Assembly: GCA_006538405.1 (NCBI GenBank) | Contig: BJKQ01000005.1 | Span: forward strand, 1,736,001-1,800,000 | Origin: Hansfordia pulvinata | Lineage: Eukaryota; Ascomycota; Sordariomycetes; Xylariales | Reading direction: 5' to 3' | Length of the DNA stretch: 64,000 bases | Shown here: positions 47,358 to 59,510 of the stretch, piece by piece | Layout: each line of letters starts with the position of its first letter | How positions within the stretch are numbered: the stretch's first letter is position 1 | The notes under the pieces: generated by a model | Databases searched by the model: none | Seen by the model: only the letters and a program-made list of their open reading frames with translations | Told to the model about the DNA's origin: nothing | Position numbers and translations under genes: made by a program

Positions 47358-49281
47358 GCCACGCCTCGCATCTCTTACGCGATCCCAGTGCCTGCTCACG
47401 CCCACTGCACTGACAAGGGCAACGCCGACGGCTCCCAATGTGAGCCTCGAAAAGCCCCTCGCTCATTACCCGCCGACCGAAATCATGCCGCATGCCGCCC
47501 TTTCCGAAGACCTTAGAAATAAACGTAACTCACACTCAAAAACGTGTCTCCGGTAGATGGCAGGCTCGACGACTCAACCAAACGGCACAGGCTCGGAAAA
47601 CACTGGCCTTGATATTTTTTCTTTTCGGCGTTTGACACAGATGGGATCTGGGGAGAGGATGCAGGGCCAGCGATCAAATCCAACAGCACTGCGATAGAGA
47701 CTGATACATTGAAAGGCGAACATTGGATATGGGCGGGAGCCACGGAAAGGCGTTCTTCTTTCCCTCTGCTTTTTGCTTACACTTGATCTGACAATTCCGA
47801 GAATCAAAAGGCATCTATTCATATAAAACAATGGAGTCACTAGCCGAGGCTTTCCATATTTTCACGTGCGATGGGCTTACTCAGGTTTCAAGGGAATTGT
47901 CTCAGTTGCTGAGGCCGGATGATTGAAGAATGGTGAACAATCCCATTTAAAAGCCTGATATTTGGGCTGATACGAGGCGGCATTGGCATTCTCATCCTTG
48001 CCTATATTTCGGGCGCATCAATCGTTTTCCGGAGTTGCCGCAAAAGGTGACGTCTTGGGTTCCGTGTGGGTGAAGACAATGAGTTAGGTAGTTAGGTGTA
48101 TAGGGGAGATTCTCGGCCCTTATTCACCATCCGGGAGCCTCTCGTGCAGCATCGTAAATGTCTTTTTTTGCTCCTTGATTTCCTACCAAACGACGGGCGT
48201 GGCCCACGATTCACAAGGAATCTTGGGGAAAAGGGAGATTTACTCTTACAGGAAGACGTAGAGCCCTTTCATTCTTGCTTGCCGGGCCAAGATACCATCA
48301 TGCAGGCCCGAGGCCCCTCACGAGTTGCGAGTTTGGAGGGATTTCCAGGCCTTGGGGTCTCGTTTTTCCAAGTGAGAAGGGCACTCGAAGAACAAAGGAT
48401 GTAGAGAGGAGAGAGGGCCTCGAACCTGGGCGCTCGTGAGTCGCCGGCACCAATTCTGGATCGGCAATGTTGTAAAGCGAAGAGCGAAAAGCGGAAGAGG
48501 GAAAAAGGGGGAAAAAAAATCAAACCGCTTCGCCTTGTTTCGCATCCGAGTTCTCCTATTTCGGATAGGCGGGCAGGCAAACAGCAAACAACTTGAGTCT
48601 TGAGTATTCTATTGGTCTCCAGAGATGAAAAAGTAAATTCGCAGGACCCGTATCTTCTCCCCACGCGCAGACACAAGCAAGACGTTGCCACTACCCCTAC
48701 AGGACGCACAGCTCAGCTCATCGAAACCTTGACCATCAGCTGCCTCTCGGGGCAAACGCGCTCTGCCATCTTCAAGTGAGGATTAGGCTTAAGTGCAGGC
48801 CTGGAAGTAATTAGCTTTGAATGAATTGGGTGGTGGATGAAGGTACTGAGCTTACGAATTCGACGAACGCTCCGAGCCTCTTAATCCAAAGTGTATGGTT
48901 CAGGAAAACTTCTTCGAGTAGGTGATTCATTGAAACCCGCCGATTACTTATGGTGTTAATAGTAAATACATGTAGTTCGTGTGGACCAAGAGGGCCGTGA
49001 CATATTGTTAGTCGACACACTACGCATACAGCACAATCCTAGCGTCCCTATGGATATACATGTTCTCGAACACTAGTAAGACCCAATTCGTTATCCGATT
49101 CTCGGAGGCTGGACTTCAGGTTGGTGGGTATCTTTTATTTCATATAAAGTGCCCTTTTCGGCCCCGAAGTTTGAGTGGGGACGTCGGGCGTTTCTGCACC
49201 TGGCCAGACCCCAAGAGGGATGCATGCCTCTCGTCTATCTTCTTGGCTTATGCTCGCTCATGCTGCTGTTGTCGGCCCGGG
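47358..49281. other. Convergent stretch without genes, 1.9 kb
   Basis: This region lies between the stop codons of the short Zn2Cys6 gene (+) and the tyrosine phosphatase (-). It is AT-richer than most of the window, and open frames are short or overlapping. It would be the place to look for missed 3' exons of the Zn2Cys6 gene, but I saw none. Confidence 0.45.
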
Positions 49282-52200
49282 CTAAGAGATGCTGAATCTC
49301 GCGTCTCCGCGGTTCATGCGCAAGCGCCCAATGGCCGACGTTTTCTCCTGAAACCTCCAAAACCACTCCAAGACGGTTTCGTAACACAGTACGAACTGGC
49401 GCAGACTCTGCACCATACTTAGGCGCTGCCTTCTCAAGTCTTCCACCGTCGTGGCGATCAAATCAGTCTCCGAGTCATGCACCCAGTCCGATGCGTAAGA
49501 CTGGCCATGCTCGCCCGAACCCTTGCTCGCGGCGATCTTGAGCAAGTTGTTCTCCGCGTTCTTACCCAGGCTGGGCACAGGCATGGAAGAAGGCGATATA
49601 GGACTGTTTTCCATGCTGACATCGCCCTCCGCGTCGTATACCTCGTGCGAAGCCACTCGCTGCCTCTTCATCATGTCGATGACGCTGTCAATGGTGCAAA
49701 ATGTGCCTGTACGCCCACATCCGGCGGAGCAGTGGACTAGCATCGGGCGAGCCTGCTCATCCGTCTCGGGGTCGTCGAACCAGTTAATGTTGACCGAGGT
49801 CTCAGTTGCCACCGAGGCGGCGATGGCATTGGCATCCACAGGCAGGGCAGCCCTTTGCATGACGTTGGCGAGTTCGATGAGGGCCAGGAGATGGGATGGC
49901 TGCGCCGGGGCGCCAAAGTCGGGCCACGATGGATAGTACAAATGTGTAATCTCGCGCATGGGCGCGAATGGGTGGGCCGTGTGCGACAGGACAAACTTGC
50001 GAATGATGACGTACGGAGCCTCTGATTGGGGCTTCTGAGGCTGCGAGTTGGCAAAATTGTGCTCAAAGGCGTTGGCGGTGCTGGCCCGCCGCCTGCTCGC
50101 CTCCGAGAGACGCTCGGCGACTGCTAGGGGAAACCTCGAAGAGTTGTTCACCCGGGGCTTGTCTATGTCAAGAGAGACCTTCTTCTCCGACAGCGGCTTA
50201 AGTTGAAAGGACCCAAAGTCTCTACTCTGCCAGTAGGGGTGGCACTTGAGTTGTCCGCCCTCCGACTCGGCTGTCAACATGACAATGACACGCACGTCCT
50301 GATCCCATATCACCGACCAAAAGTCCTGCCAGAACGTTAGCCCCGCCCTATCTGGCCGCACATCCAGGGATACTCACCTCATACGTCGCTGGCAACGGCC
50401 CTTGAGACGCTATATATCGCTTGTTGCTTCGGGTAGCCCTGATATGACTGGCATTGATATAGTCGCAGTCGCCCGCTGACCTATCCGGAAGATGCACGCG
50501 GGCATGTTCAAACGGCAGGATATCCTTGTACCGGTTTTTGACGCCCTTTTCCACTCCAGACAACTGTACCGAGGCTGGACCCGAGTCTTTTCTCAGATTT
50601 GAGTTGAAAGCAGAGTAGGCCTCGCGCATGCGTGACTGTTCTCGGCGTTCGATGTCCAGGAACTTATTGGATACCTTTTTGCCATGGTCGGAAGAGTCGG
50701 CCGCCTCACGAAGCCATGGTGGCAGAGAACTAGGCTCGACGGGGCCTGGGACTGTCACGTCCAGCTGGCCCACACCATCTGCCAGGTCCACGTTCTGGCG
50801 AATGTTATTGAAGAAGGGGTTAGGTGTTTCTGCGGCAGCAGGTAAGGTGACACCGCCGATAACAGGTGCAAACGTCGGGGCGCCCCCGTTGCCATTCGCC
50901 GACTTTCCGGCACGATCCGCCGCGGAGCGCTTGTCGAGATGTGCTGGGTAGGATTTGGAGAACGCGTCGAAACCGCCTCTCAAAATACATGACCGTCCAC
51001 TGAAGCCATCGTTGGTGAACTTCTTGAGCATATTCATGGCCGAAGTAGCGTCGCGCTTCTCGTTCGAGGCATTGTCGTAGACTACCAGGTATTTGACTGA
51101 CGACCACTCCGCAAATTTCTTCTGGTCCTCCTCGGTCTGCAGGGTCTTTTGCAGTTTCTGCAGATCGAATGTCGCACGCTTCAACAGGGTCGTGGGGATA
51201 CACAGATTCAAAGCCGTCTTTATCCTGGACTGCGCATAGTGGGTCGAAACTCGCACGTCAAGCAGGAGGTAGTCCTGGGGCGGTGACGCTTCCAACACGT
51301 CTTTGAGCTCATGGGGAGCGATTAACCCGGGCCCGCTTTCCAGCGTTGTCGGCAGCGTCTCGGCGCGGGGCTTCGTGGACTCCGTCGAAGACTGATCCAT
51401 CCTGTTCATGGGCAGTGAGAGTCGGGACTGGCGATCCTCCGCTTTGGGACCCAGGGAGCGGCGGCTGAGATCAAAAGGCGAATCCGCCTGCGCGGGCGAT
51501 TCGAAGCGCGGTAAATTGCTGAATGAAGGAGGGTTCAATGAGACCTCCGAGTTTCTCTTGGAATCCGATGATACATACGCTGAATCGTGCAGACTGTCGA
51601 CATCGACGTCCCTCCTGTGACTTGTCGACTCGGTGGCCCGCGTGAGGTGGGAGCGGGGGGCCGGTGGCTCGTGAGTGGCGTCGCTGTGATTCGTCGGTAG
51701 CCGCGTGGGCTGGGGTCTTCTCGGGTTAAAAGGGGCAGGCGCGTGCTCGTCGTGTCTGCCCTCATGCCTCCTTCCGCCCCCGCTATTGTCATCTTGGAGG
51801 GGAGCGGTCGGCTCGCTCGGCTTCGAGTCAAAACTGAAGGGGACGCTGCGATTGGCGTCGGCCTGGCGCCTGAAGGCCTCAAACTCGGGATTCGCGTCGA
51901 GGGGCAGCTGTTCCGGAATAGCGGCACCAAAGGACCTGACGGAGGAGCTGGGGGGACTCCAGTGGCCGGGGGGCACGTGGTTGGCATCTCTTGAGTTGGG
52001 AGAGACATGTTCGGCACTGAAACCGAAGTAGTTCGGGCTGGAGGAGCGGATATCGCCGCCGGCCAGGTTGAGACTGGGGGACAGCTTTGATGGCGGCGGG
52101 TGCGGTTGACCCACGGACTGAGCCATTCGGGGCGAGCCACTGGTCGTGCTGGACCTGTACGAGTGGGAACGATGCGACTGGGGGTGGCGTGAGTGAGGGT

Positions 52201-52315
52201 GCGCGTGGGTCGACTGATACGAGTGGGACGAGGTCAGCGACGGCCGTGATGTCTTCATGGTGTAGCGCTGGGCTGGGGCGCGATCGTTATTGCGCGAGCT
52301 GGAGTCGGGAGCCAT
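49282..52315 (-). CDS. Rhodanese/protein-tyrosine phosphatase fusion (Pyp1-like, probable MAPK phosphatase)
   Basis: Fungal proteins with this layout (fission yeast Pyp1/Pyp2 type) dephosphorylate MAP kinases of the stress pathway. Minus-strand exons 52315-50378 and 50325-49282 give 993 residues from MAPDSSSRNNDRAP; an upstream in-frame ATG at 52414 would add 33. The first 330 residues are disordered, rich in Ser/Pro/His/Arg. A rhodanese-like domain spans about 335-460 (YLLLDVRVSTHYAQSRIKTA; LVVYDNASNEK). Its active loop has no Cys, so it is probably a kinase-docking module. The phosphatase domain begins near 560 (NRYKDILPFEHARV) and includes DYINASHI, SQGPLPATYEDFWSVIWDQD, the WPDFG loop and the P-loop HCSAGCGRTGTFC with Cys845 and Arg851. 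Inserts inside the domain are Ser/Asn-rich. Confidence 0.92.
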
Positions 52316-55300
52316 GATGAAAGACACCCGATGACGTTGTGGGAAGCGAGGCGGCGAGGAGTCGGGCAAAAGCTCCCTGGGTGGCAGAATGCGGACTAGC
52401 GATGACACAAGCACCGATCGGTCGGGTCTATATTATTATAAGCCCGACATGTCTTTCAGTGTCGTCTTTCGCGGTTTGTTCGGTGGGTGATCTGGTGCTG
52501 TTGCGAATATCCGTTTCGGTGGTATGTATGATTCCGTAGCGAAAATAGGGTTTTATTCTTCAGGTCCCTGATTTATTTAGGGGGCGAACGGTAGGATGGG
52601 GGAGTAGAGGTAGGGTATGAAAAGAGGACTCGTAAGCAGGTAAGTGACTAGGCGGATATAGATGGGCGAGGTAAGGCGGGATGGCGAGCGCCAGGGGACA
52701 CGAATGGACAGCAAGGCGGTCAACGGCGGTCGTCTGTCTAGCACGACAAGGATCTCCCGGGGCCCACCGGCTGTCTGAGCAGGCCGATCCTTTACTGAGC
52801 CGTGTGCTGTGAGTCGGCGTGTCTCGATAGAAGGAGAAGGAAAAGGAAGAGAAGAAGTAGGAGCACGAAATGGCTTTCCGCGTCTATTCCAGGTGACAAG
52901 CGAGGTGCCCTGACGTGCCTGAATGCACTGTCCGGTGGTCGGACCTGACCCGGGGCTTGGCTCCTGCAGAAGTCGTGATGCTGGGGCCTCGGCGCGTTAT
53001 GGAGGGGCACAGATGCGGCGCGGAACGGAAGGAAGCAGGCGACAGATGACTGGCAAAATCTTCAGATTCGCTGGGAGGCCGACGGCAAGTCCTCACAGGC
53101 AAGAAACAAAACCACCCTGAGGGAAGAAGAGAGACCGAGAAGCGGCAGAGCAGAAGAGGGAGGGTGTGGGGAAAAAAAAAGAGGGGAAAGAATCGAGGAC
53201 GTCGTAGTCGAGGGGCAGAGTGACGACTTGAGGAGTTCAGGAACGGAGACCCTGAGCTTGCACCAGACAGACGGGACTGAGGAGGCACGGAGGCTACCTA
53301 CCGAGTCTGATCCGCTACTGGCAATGACGGCGGCGGGTCTCTGCTCTCGGGTCACTGGTGTCTGCGTGGGAGTGTTTCTGTCAGTACGAGTACTCGCATC
53401 AGGGGAGGGGGTCGGCGCGCGCGAGGGAGTGTGTTACCGTTGCACGGAGCAGAGCATGACCTAGTGCACCGGGGCCAGTGTGACAGGCCAGAGAAGGCAG
53501 CGGCGCTGATGAGGTACGCACTCACCATTGCACGGAGGCACGGAAGCACGGCCAGTAATCGATCGTCGCTGTGGAAAGCTTCTGGACCGTCGGGATCGGC
53601 AGCGGGCTATGCCCAAAGGCGCACATTACGGGCCTGGTCGTCGAATAGGCAGGCGGCGCAGGGCAGCACTGGGCGCAGACCGGGGCCGGAGCGCGGTCAG
53701 GAAGTGTGGTTGGTGGACGGGCGTGGTGTGGTGTCTTGCCTGTCGCCGTGATTCGGGGGCGGCCGATGCTGCAAAACGGAGCAAGAATGGGATGCTGCAA
53801 ACTCCTATGGGAACTAACAGGGCGCGACAGGGCCGGGGTGAGGCAACGATCGGCGCGGGCCCGTCGCGCTATGCCCAAGCCACCAAGCGCAGGCACAGAT
53901 GCCAGGATGTCGCAGGGAGGGATCAGAGGTACCCAAGTCGCCGAGGGGACTACTGAGGATCATGAGACACGGGCATCATGAGTGGGCGTACCTAATCTGG
54001 TATCTACGAGTCGAGCATGCGAGACGCGGGTGCTCTGCCACGTACCCAACAAGCAGTCTGGATACATTGAGTACGTAACCTATCCCTGAGGTTCGGCTCG
54101 CCACATTCAACATGCATCATTGCGTGAAGTTTCTAATCTTCACCAGTATCTAAATGGGCTGGTCATCCCGTCCTACTTGACCTGCTCGCTTTTGTTCCTG
54201 CCCTCGCCTTTGTCCTGGTCACGAGGGCTCACAGCACCGGGCTGGACAAGGCTGATGGCGATGACCAAAGGCCTTATGCAGGAGAAAGGGCCTATGACGA
54301 CATGGCGGCCCGTACGTAAAGGGGCGTCGCGCCATTATGGGCAGTGTCAGGTACGGGCACGCACCTGGAACGAAAGCAGTACTCGATACACAGGCTTTGG
54401 CCCTGGAACCCCGCCAGGCTGGCCCGCGGCGCAAGTACCCATACCCCCTCCCGTCCTCCACCTCGACTCATGGAGGCTGCGCACCCATGTACAATATGTA
54501 CGTCACGGCCATGGCCCCCACCAATGGATCCTGCCCATTCATGTTGGGTGAGGTCGGCCGTCTGGACCCTCCACACCAGATGTCTTTTTCGTCCCCACGG
54601 TCCCGTACCAGCACCTCTTTCTCTCCACGGATCGCCCAAGACTCTGTTCAAGGCGATTATGCACATGGCTGCTCCTGTCAACCCCCTTATTATTGCACCC
54701 CTTACTGCTCGGATGGGGTGTCAGTGCGAGGACGCGCTGGCATGAGACACTGTACGAGTACTCGTCAGACTCGCCTCTCGCTGTCGCGGTGGCTTGCCAA
54801 GATCTTTCAGGGTCCCGCCACTCGCGCCGGTATAAAGAGCGCCTTTTGCCCACGGGCGGTCCGAGAGCGTTCACGGCGACTGACGAGCTGAGGCCTCGCT
54901 TGCGGGTACGGGTGGCCTGCTGCGTGGCGCCGGGATCGACGTCACCCTGTTGCACCGCCGGCCATGATCCGGGCTAGTCGAGACTTTGTCGCCACCCTCC
55001 ACACAACCCCCCATGTGCGCGGCATCCACTCGCGGCGGTGACGAGCGTGCGGCGACATGGAGACCTTTTCGCACCTGATGGTGGGCAGAGATTTCAATTA
55101 ATGTGCTGTGTTGCTGACCATCCTTCCCCGGTTCCAGGCCGGCGTCTCGTTCGTGCCGCGGATATCACACACTTCGATCCATGGGAACACCTGCTTCTAG
55201 CTCCGCTTGCGAATATTCACCCACACCAAATCAGCCTCACTTTCCACCCTCGTATTTCCTCAATTCCCGCATCTTGCGACCCAAGGCCAGCCCCTGCGCC

Positions 55301-58300
55301 ATTGTCGCCGGGCTCTGGCCGGGTCCACGCGTCTGCTCCCTGTCTGTTTTCATACCTGGGTGGCACCCTGTCCCTTCGAGTCTCGTACTCCCACGCCCGC
55401 TACACCGATCATCCCGATCGGCACAAACACGCCAGACACCACACACCAGCCACTTCCCAAATGGAGGGGGCGCCATCTGACTGTCGCCCCCTCTTCTCTT
55501 CTCTCGCCGGCGGCCCTCCTCACGACCTTGTTTCTCGGGCACGCGGTGGGCAGTGAGTTGCATGCTGAATCTCAAATCGATAACCAGACGGCATTCAGTA
55601 CTACGGAGTATGTATTCTGTTCCGGTCTCACGGCTACGAATCTCGAACCACGGCCCGCCCTCCGCTCACCGAGTCCGCGCACATGCGCGTGCGTTGTGCC
55701 CATGTGTTTGAGACATGAGAAACCGAGGTTCAGAGCGGGACTTTACGCCTCCACACGACGGCAATTTGAAAATTCCCCATGCCTGCTGGTCTCGAAATCT
55801 GATGCGCAAGGCGGGGTAGGCAGGCGCAATCTGGGCCCCAGCGCTCCTCTCGCATAGACATGTCTACCGCCTTGCATGAGAGAGGGTCAGGTTGATGGGA
55901 AACGTGCACGAGGTTGTTGTACACCAACACCACCCCATTCTCCACCGCTGCATTCTTCCGTCGTGAGAATGAGAGGATCGCGAGATTTGGGGACCCAGTA
56001 CACGCTGTACAGGCACACGTGCAGCCATCATGTCACTGTCTGGAACCACGGCCGCCCGGGCGACGTGCTCATGGACGTTTGGGTATGTGTTGCTCGAGAA
56101 GACGCCGGGGTCGCTGTCATGATTCCCGGCCCCCCTGAGTGAGAGACGCAATCAGTCGTGTAAGTGTCTCGCGTTTGGTGACGCCAAGAGGCCTGTTAGC
56201 TTCAATATGGGATCAACCAATGGCCCCGTGTCCTACTTGTGAGGCTGGCACATCACCTGCCACGCCCAGGCTGCGGCCTCAAGAGAAGTGGGCGACTTTG
56301 ACGTCAAGCTCGTTTACCAGGCGCACTGCCCCCCCATTATGCTCGAGATGAACACGAGTATCTCGACCAGCTGCACCCTTTACGCACCCTTTGCGGCCGG
56401 AATCCGAACGCTTGTGTTCTTCGCCCTCGTGCTCTGTCACGAGGATATCATCGCTTCTTGGGGGGCTGGGGGCGAGTGAAAGACGACAGGATCTGACGGG
56501 CGGCGCCAGATGATGATCCTCATTAAGCAATGGCCATTGCGCTTTAGTTGCCCTCTTCCAATGAATCGTGCTCCCTTCCTGTCAGCACGAGACGACGCTG
56601 TCAGCGGGGGTGGTGCTTCTAGAGCGATCTAGACCCGGATCCTCAGGATGACACGGATGGGCGAGGATTGGATGCCCGTTGTGACACGATCTTCTTCCCC
56701 CCATAAGCCGCCTTCTTAGTCGCACAAGAAGGGAGCCGCAAGGGTCAGAAGGAATCGGGTGTGAAACACCTCACGGTGTGCCCACCGTACTTTGGTGCGT
56801 GAGGCTATAGACCCACCGTCGTCTGCCATCCGCATAACTTCTCCTTCCTATCGCACGAAGAGGGACCGTGCGATTGAACCAAAGGCGTCCCTGGCGCTGC
56901 CCAAACCACGACAAGTCGCTGCCTGGTACCGCATGTCTCTGTCTTTCCGTTGGTTGATTGTAGGCGCCCATGGACACAAAGATCCCGCCCAGGTTCGAAC
57001 AACAGTCCCTCGGCGGATACTCTGCGGCATTGATATGTGTACCTTGGTGGTGTGATTTTTCGTCTCCTCGTCAGTGATCGTCGCACTGCTACGAGAGAGA
57101 CAACATCGTACAAAGAAAGCTACTGAGCCGACGCTTGACCAGCACTCTGCCACTCACGTACGTTGTTCGTAATGCTGTACAACCACGAAGAAGATGGGGA
57201 AGAAAGAAGAGGGACCATTTCCAGCTTAAAAGAAAAGGTAAGGTCGATAAGCTGGAGCGACGGCGCCACCTACGCGCGTGTCTCAACGTTGATGGGCTTC
57301 TTCTCGGAGGTATGAGCGATCGCTTCCGATGTCGACGATCCGGACAGCCGCACGCCGCAAGACGATGGAATACTATGCTGGACGTTGGGACTGATGTGTA
57401 CCACAAGCTTGCGCCTTTTCACAGAGAGGCTGATCACTCAAACTACGCGTGAATGTTGACAGTGAAGAAATTCGAATGATGGTGCACGTGCGTCCGCTTC
57501 GGGTTGAAGATACAATCTAAGAAGATAAAAGCTTCTAAGGGTCGACATGGCTAGACGGGATCTCCTCTGGAACCAGAATGAGGGAGCTAAGAGTTCGAGA
57601 TTCAGTGATGAGGTGTATTGACCAACATTGTGTGTAGGACCTTGCGAGATTCTGCAAAGCTGGTACGCGAAGTTTGCTCGTTCGAGTACTCCCGTCGTAT
57701 CCATGCCGACGGCGGCATCTATCCGAACACCTGTTTAGCGCCAAAGCGACGACTGCAGCTGCTCTGGGGTTCGTCCGGGGCCTTTCCGGGGCTCCAGGTC
57801 TGCTTCAGAGCATGCATCCATTCCACCATTGACCGCCCCCACTCCAGTGTGACCACGACTAGGTACATACCTCATGTAAGGAGGACCTCAATGAGTGAGG
57901 TAGATACCTACCTAGGTATCTATGAGCGCCCATGCGTCTCTAACGAGTGCCCGCAGTACGAACGCGGTATGAGCCAGTTGTTAAGCAGACCTCGGCGAAC
58001 CTGCTGGAAGCTTCGCTGGTAGTTGTCAGCGAAGTGGAGCGGAGCCCTCAAGATTCGACAAGACGCAAAGCAGAACACGACATGATAGGTGTGGGCAGGT
58101 AGTCCGAAGTACGCGCAAGGGACCACGACGGTCGTCGGTGCATGAACTGATGAATGTCCATGGATGTCCACGTGCGCATGTGCCCGGCAGGTTGGCCTCG
58201 AGATTTGGCTCAACAGCGTCGCGATGGGCGCGGCAGGGCAGCCGACCGGAGCCTGTCGTCATTTCTCTCGCTGCCCGCGTGCGCGTCTAGCGACAATTCA

Positions 58301-59510
58301 TGCGCCCGCCCCCACCGCCTGCCTCCCACCACCACCGGCTGCGGCGGCCAGGTCCACCTGGTGCGGCAGCCCTTCGGGCATTCAAGGTTGCGTTACGCGT
58401 GCCCCGCGACCACAGAGGCACTGGTCCAAACGTGCGTGGTCAGGTAGGATGTATGAGTAGACCGCCTGCAGACACTTCGCTTTGGCGCCTGCAGTGACGC
58501 TGTAGGGAGGTTCCCGGTGCGCTAAAAACACCTTCTGAATACGCTGCTCCTGCTTACGGTAGCAACCTCAAGATTGAATTGGATGAATTCAATGTTGCAT
58601 CGACGCCTGCAGAGGTTCGCTACTCTACATACCTGGATTGTGCTGCGCTAGGTGCAAGGGCGGCGCTGGCTGTGCCGAATCTGCCCCACGCCGCCGCCAG
58701 TCCAGCAGTCAGACTTGTTAGTGTTGGAAGTACGGCGGAAGTAAACACTCACCTCCACTACGCCCGGGCTCCGTCATCCCCGGCGCTGCCGCTCTTCTCT
58801 CAATCTCTTCACCACAACCAACCGGCCATCTCTCCCGTTTCCGCCGCCCCGACCAGAGGCGAGTTGCAGAACAGGGCAGAGCATAGCAGACCCTGTCATC
58901 TGCAGCCTGTACGCCAACCCGTGGCGCGGTTTCCACGGCCTCTGTCTGCTTCGACCTGCTTCACCTCCCCGCCCTCGTTCCATCCTCGAATCTTCCTTTC
59001 GTCGCCAACACCCTCGCACAGCCACCGCACGCATCTGTTCTACGAACACACGCCTACACGGACTACAAACGCTGCGCGAATGATCTACTCGCATTCGATC
59101 AATTCCCCATCTTTAGCCTACCCTTTGCGACACAGGTTCCGCCCAGCTCACAGATTTGACTGCTCCCGCGCCGAAGCGCCCGCGCGCATGGACATCCAAC
59201 ACGTGCCCACGTCACTTGCTAAGATTACTGGATCCGCCACAGGTGAATGAGACCGCCTGCTTGTCCCATCCACGCCGGTATTCACACGCTTGCGACCCAA
59301 TTCCACTGGGCCGCTTGCATATTCGTGGCTTGACCTGTCACAAAGGCTCCCAAAGAGGCTTTCGACACACCGTGCCACTCAGCTGCCCCGGACTCAGCCC
59401 CGGAACCTGGGGTGTTCTTCATCTTCGCCCCGTCCGTCATTGCTTGGAAATTTACCAGCTCAATAGATATATACATCTACCCAGGCCGCTCATACAACGA
59501 GAATTCCATC
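52316..59510. other. 7.2-kb stretch without recognisable genes
   Basis: This is the largest gap in the window, between the divergent starts of the tyrosine phosphatase and the SOK1-like gene. I read all frames and found only short, overlapping, low-complexity frames. TACGAGTAC elements occur at 53384-53393 and 54752-54761. The first 1 kb and the last 900 bp are probably long 5' leaders of the two regulatory genes. Unannotated non-coding RNAs or very small genes may remain. Confidence 0.5.

Noticed and set aside
48421..48465. Minus-strand AGGTTCGAG resembling a tRNA T loop
   Set aside because: The putative T stem does not pair and no cloverleaf could be drawn.
56980..57030. GGTTCGAAC resembling a tRNA B box
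   Set aside because: The flanking bases cannot form a T-arm stem and no A box or acceptor stem lies at the right distance.
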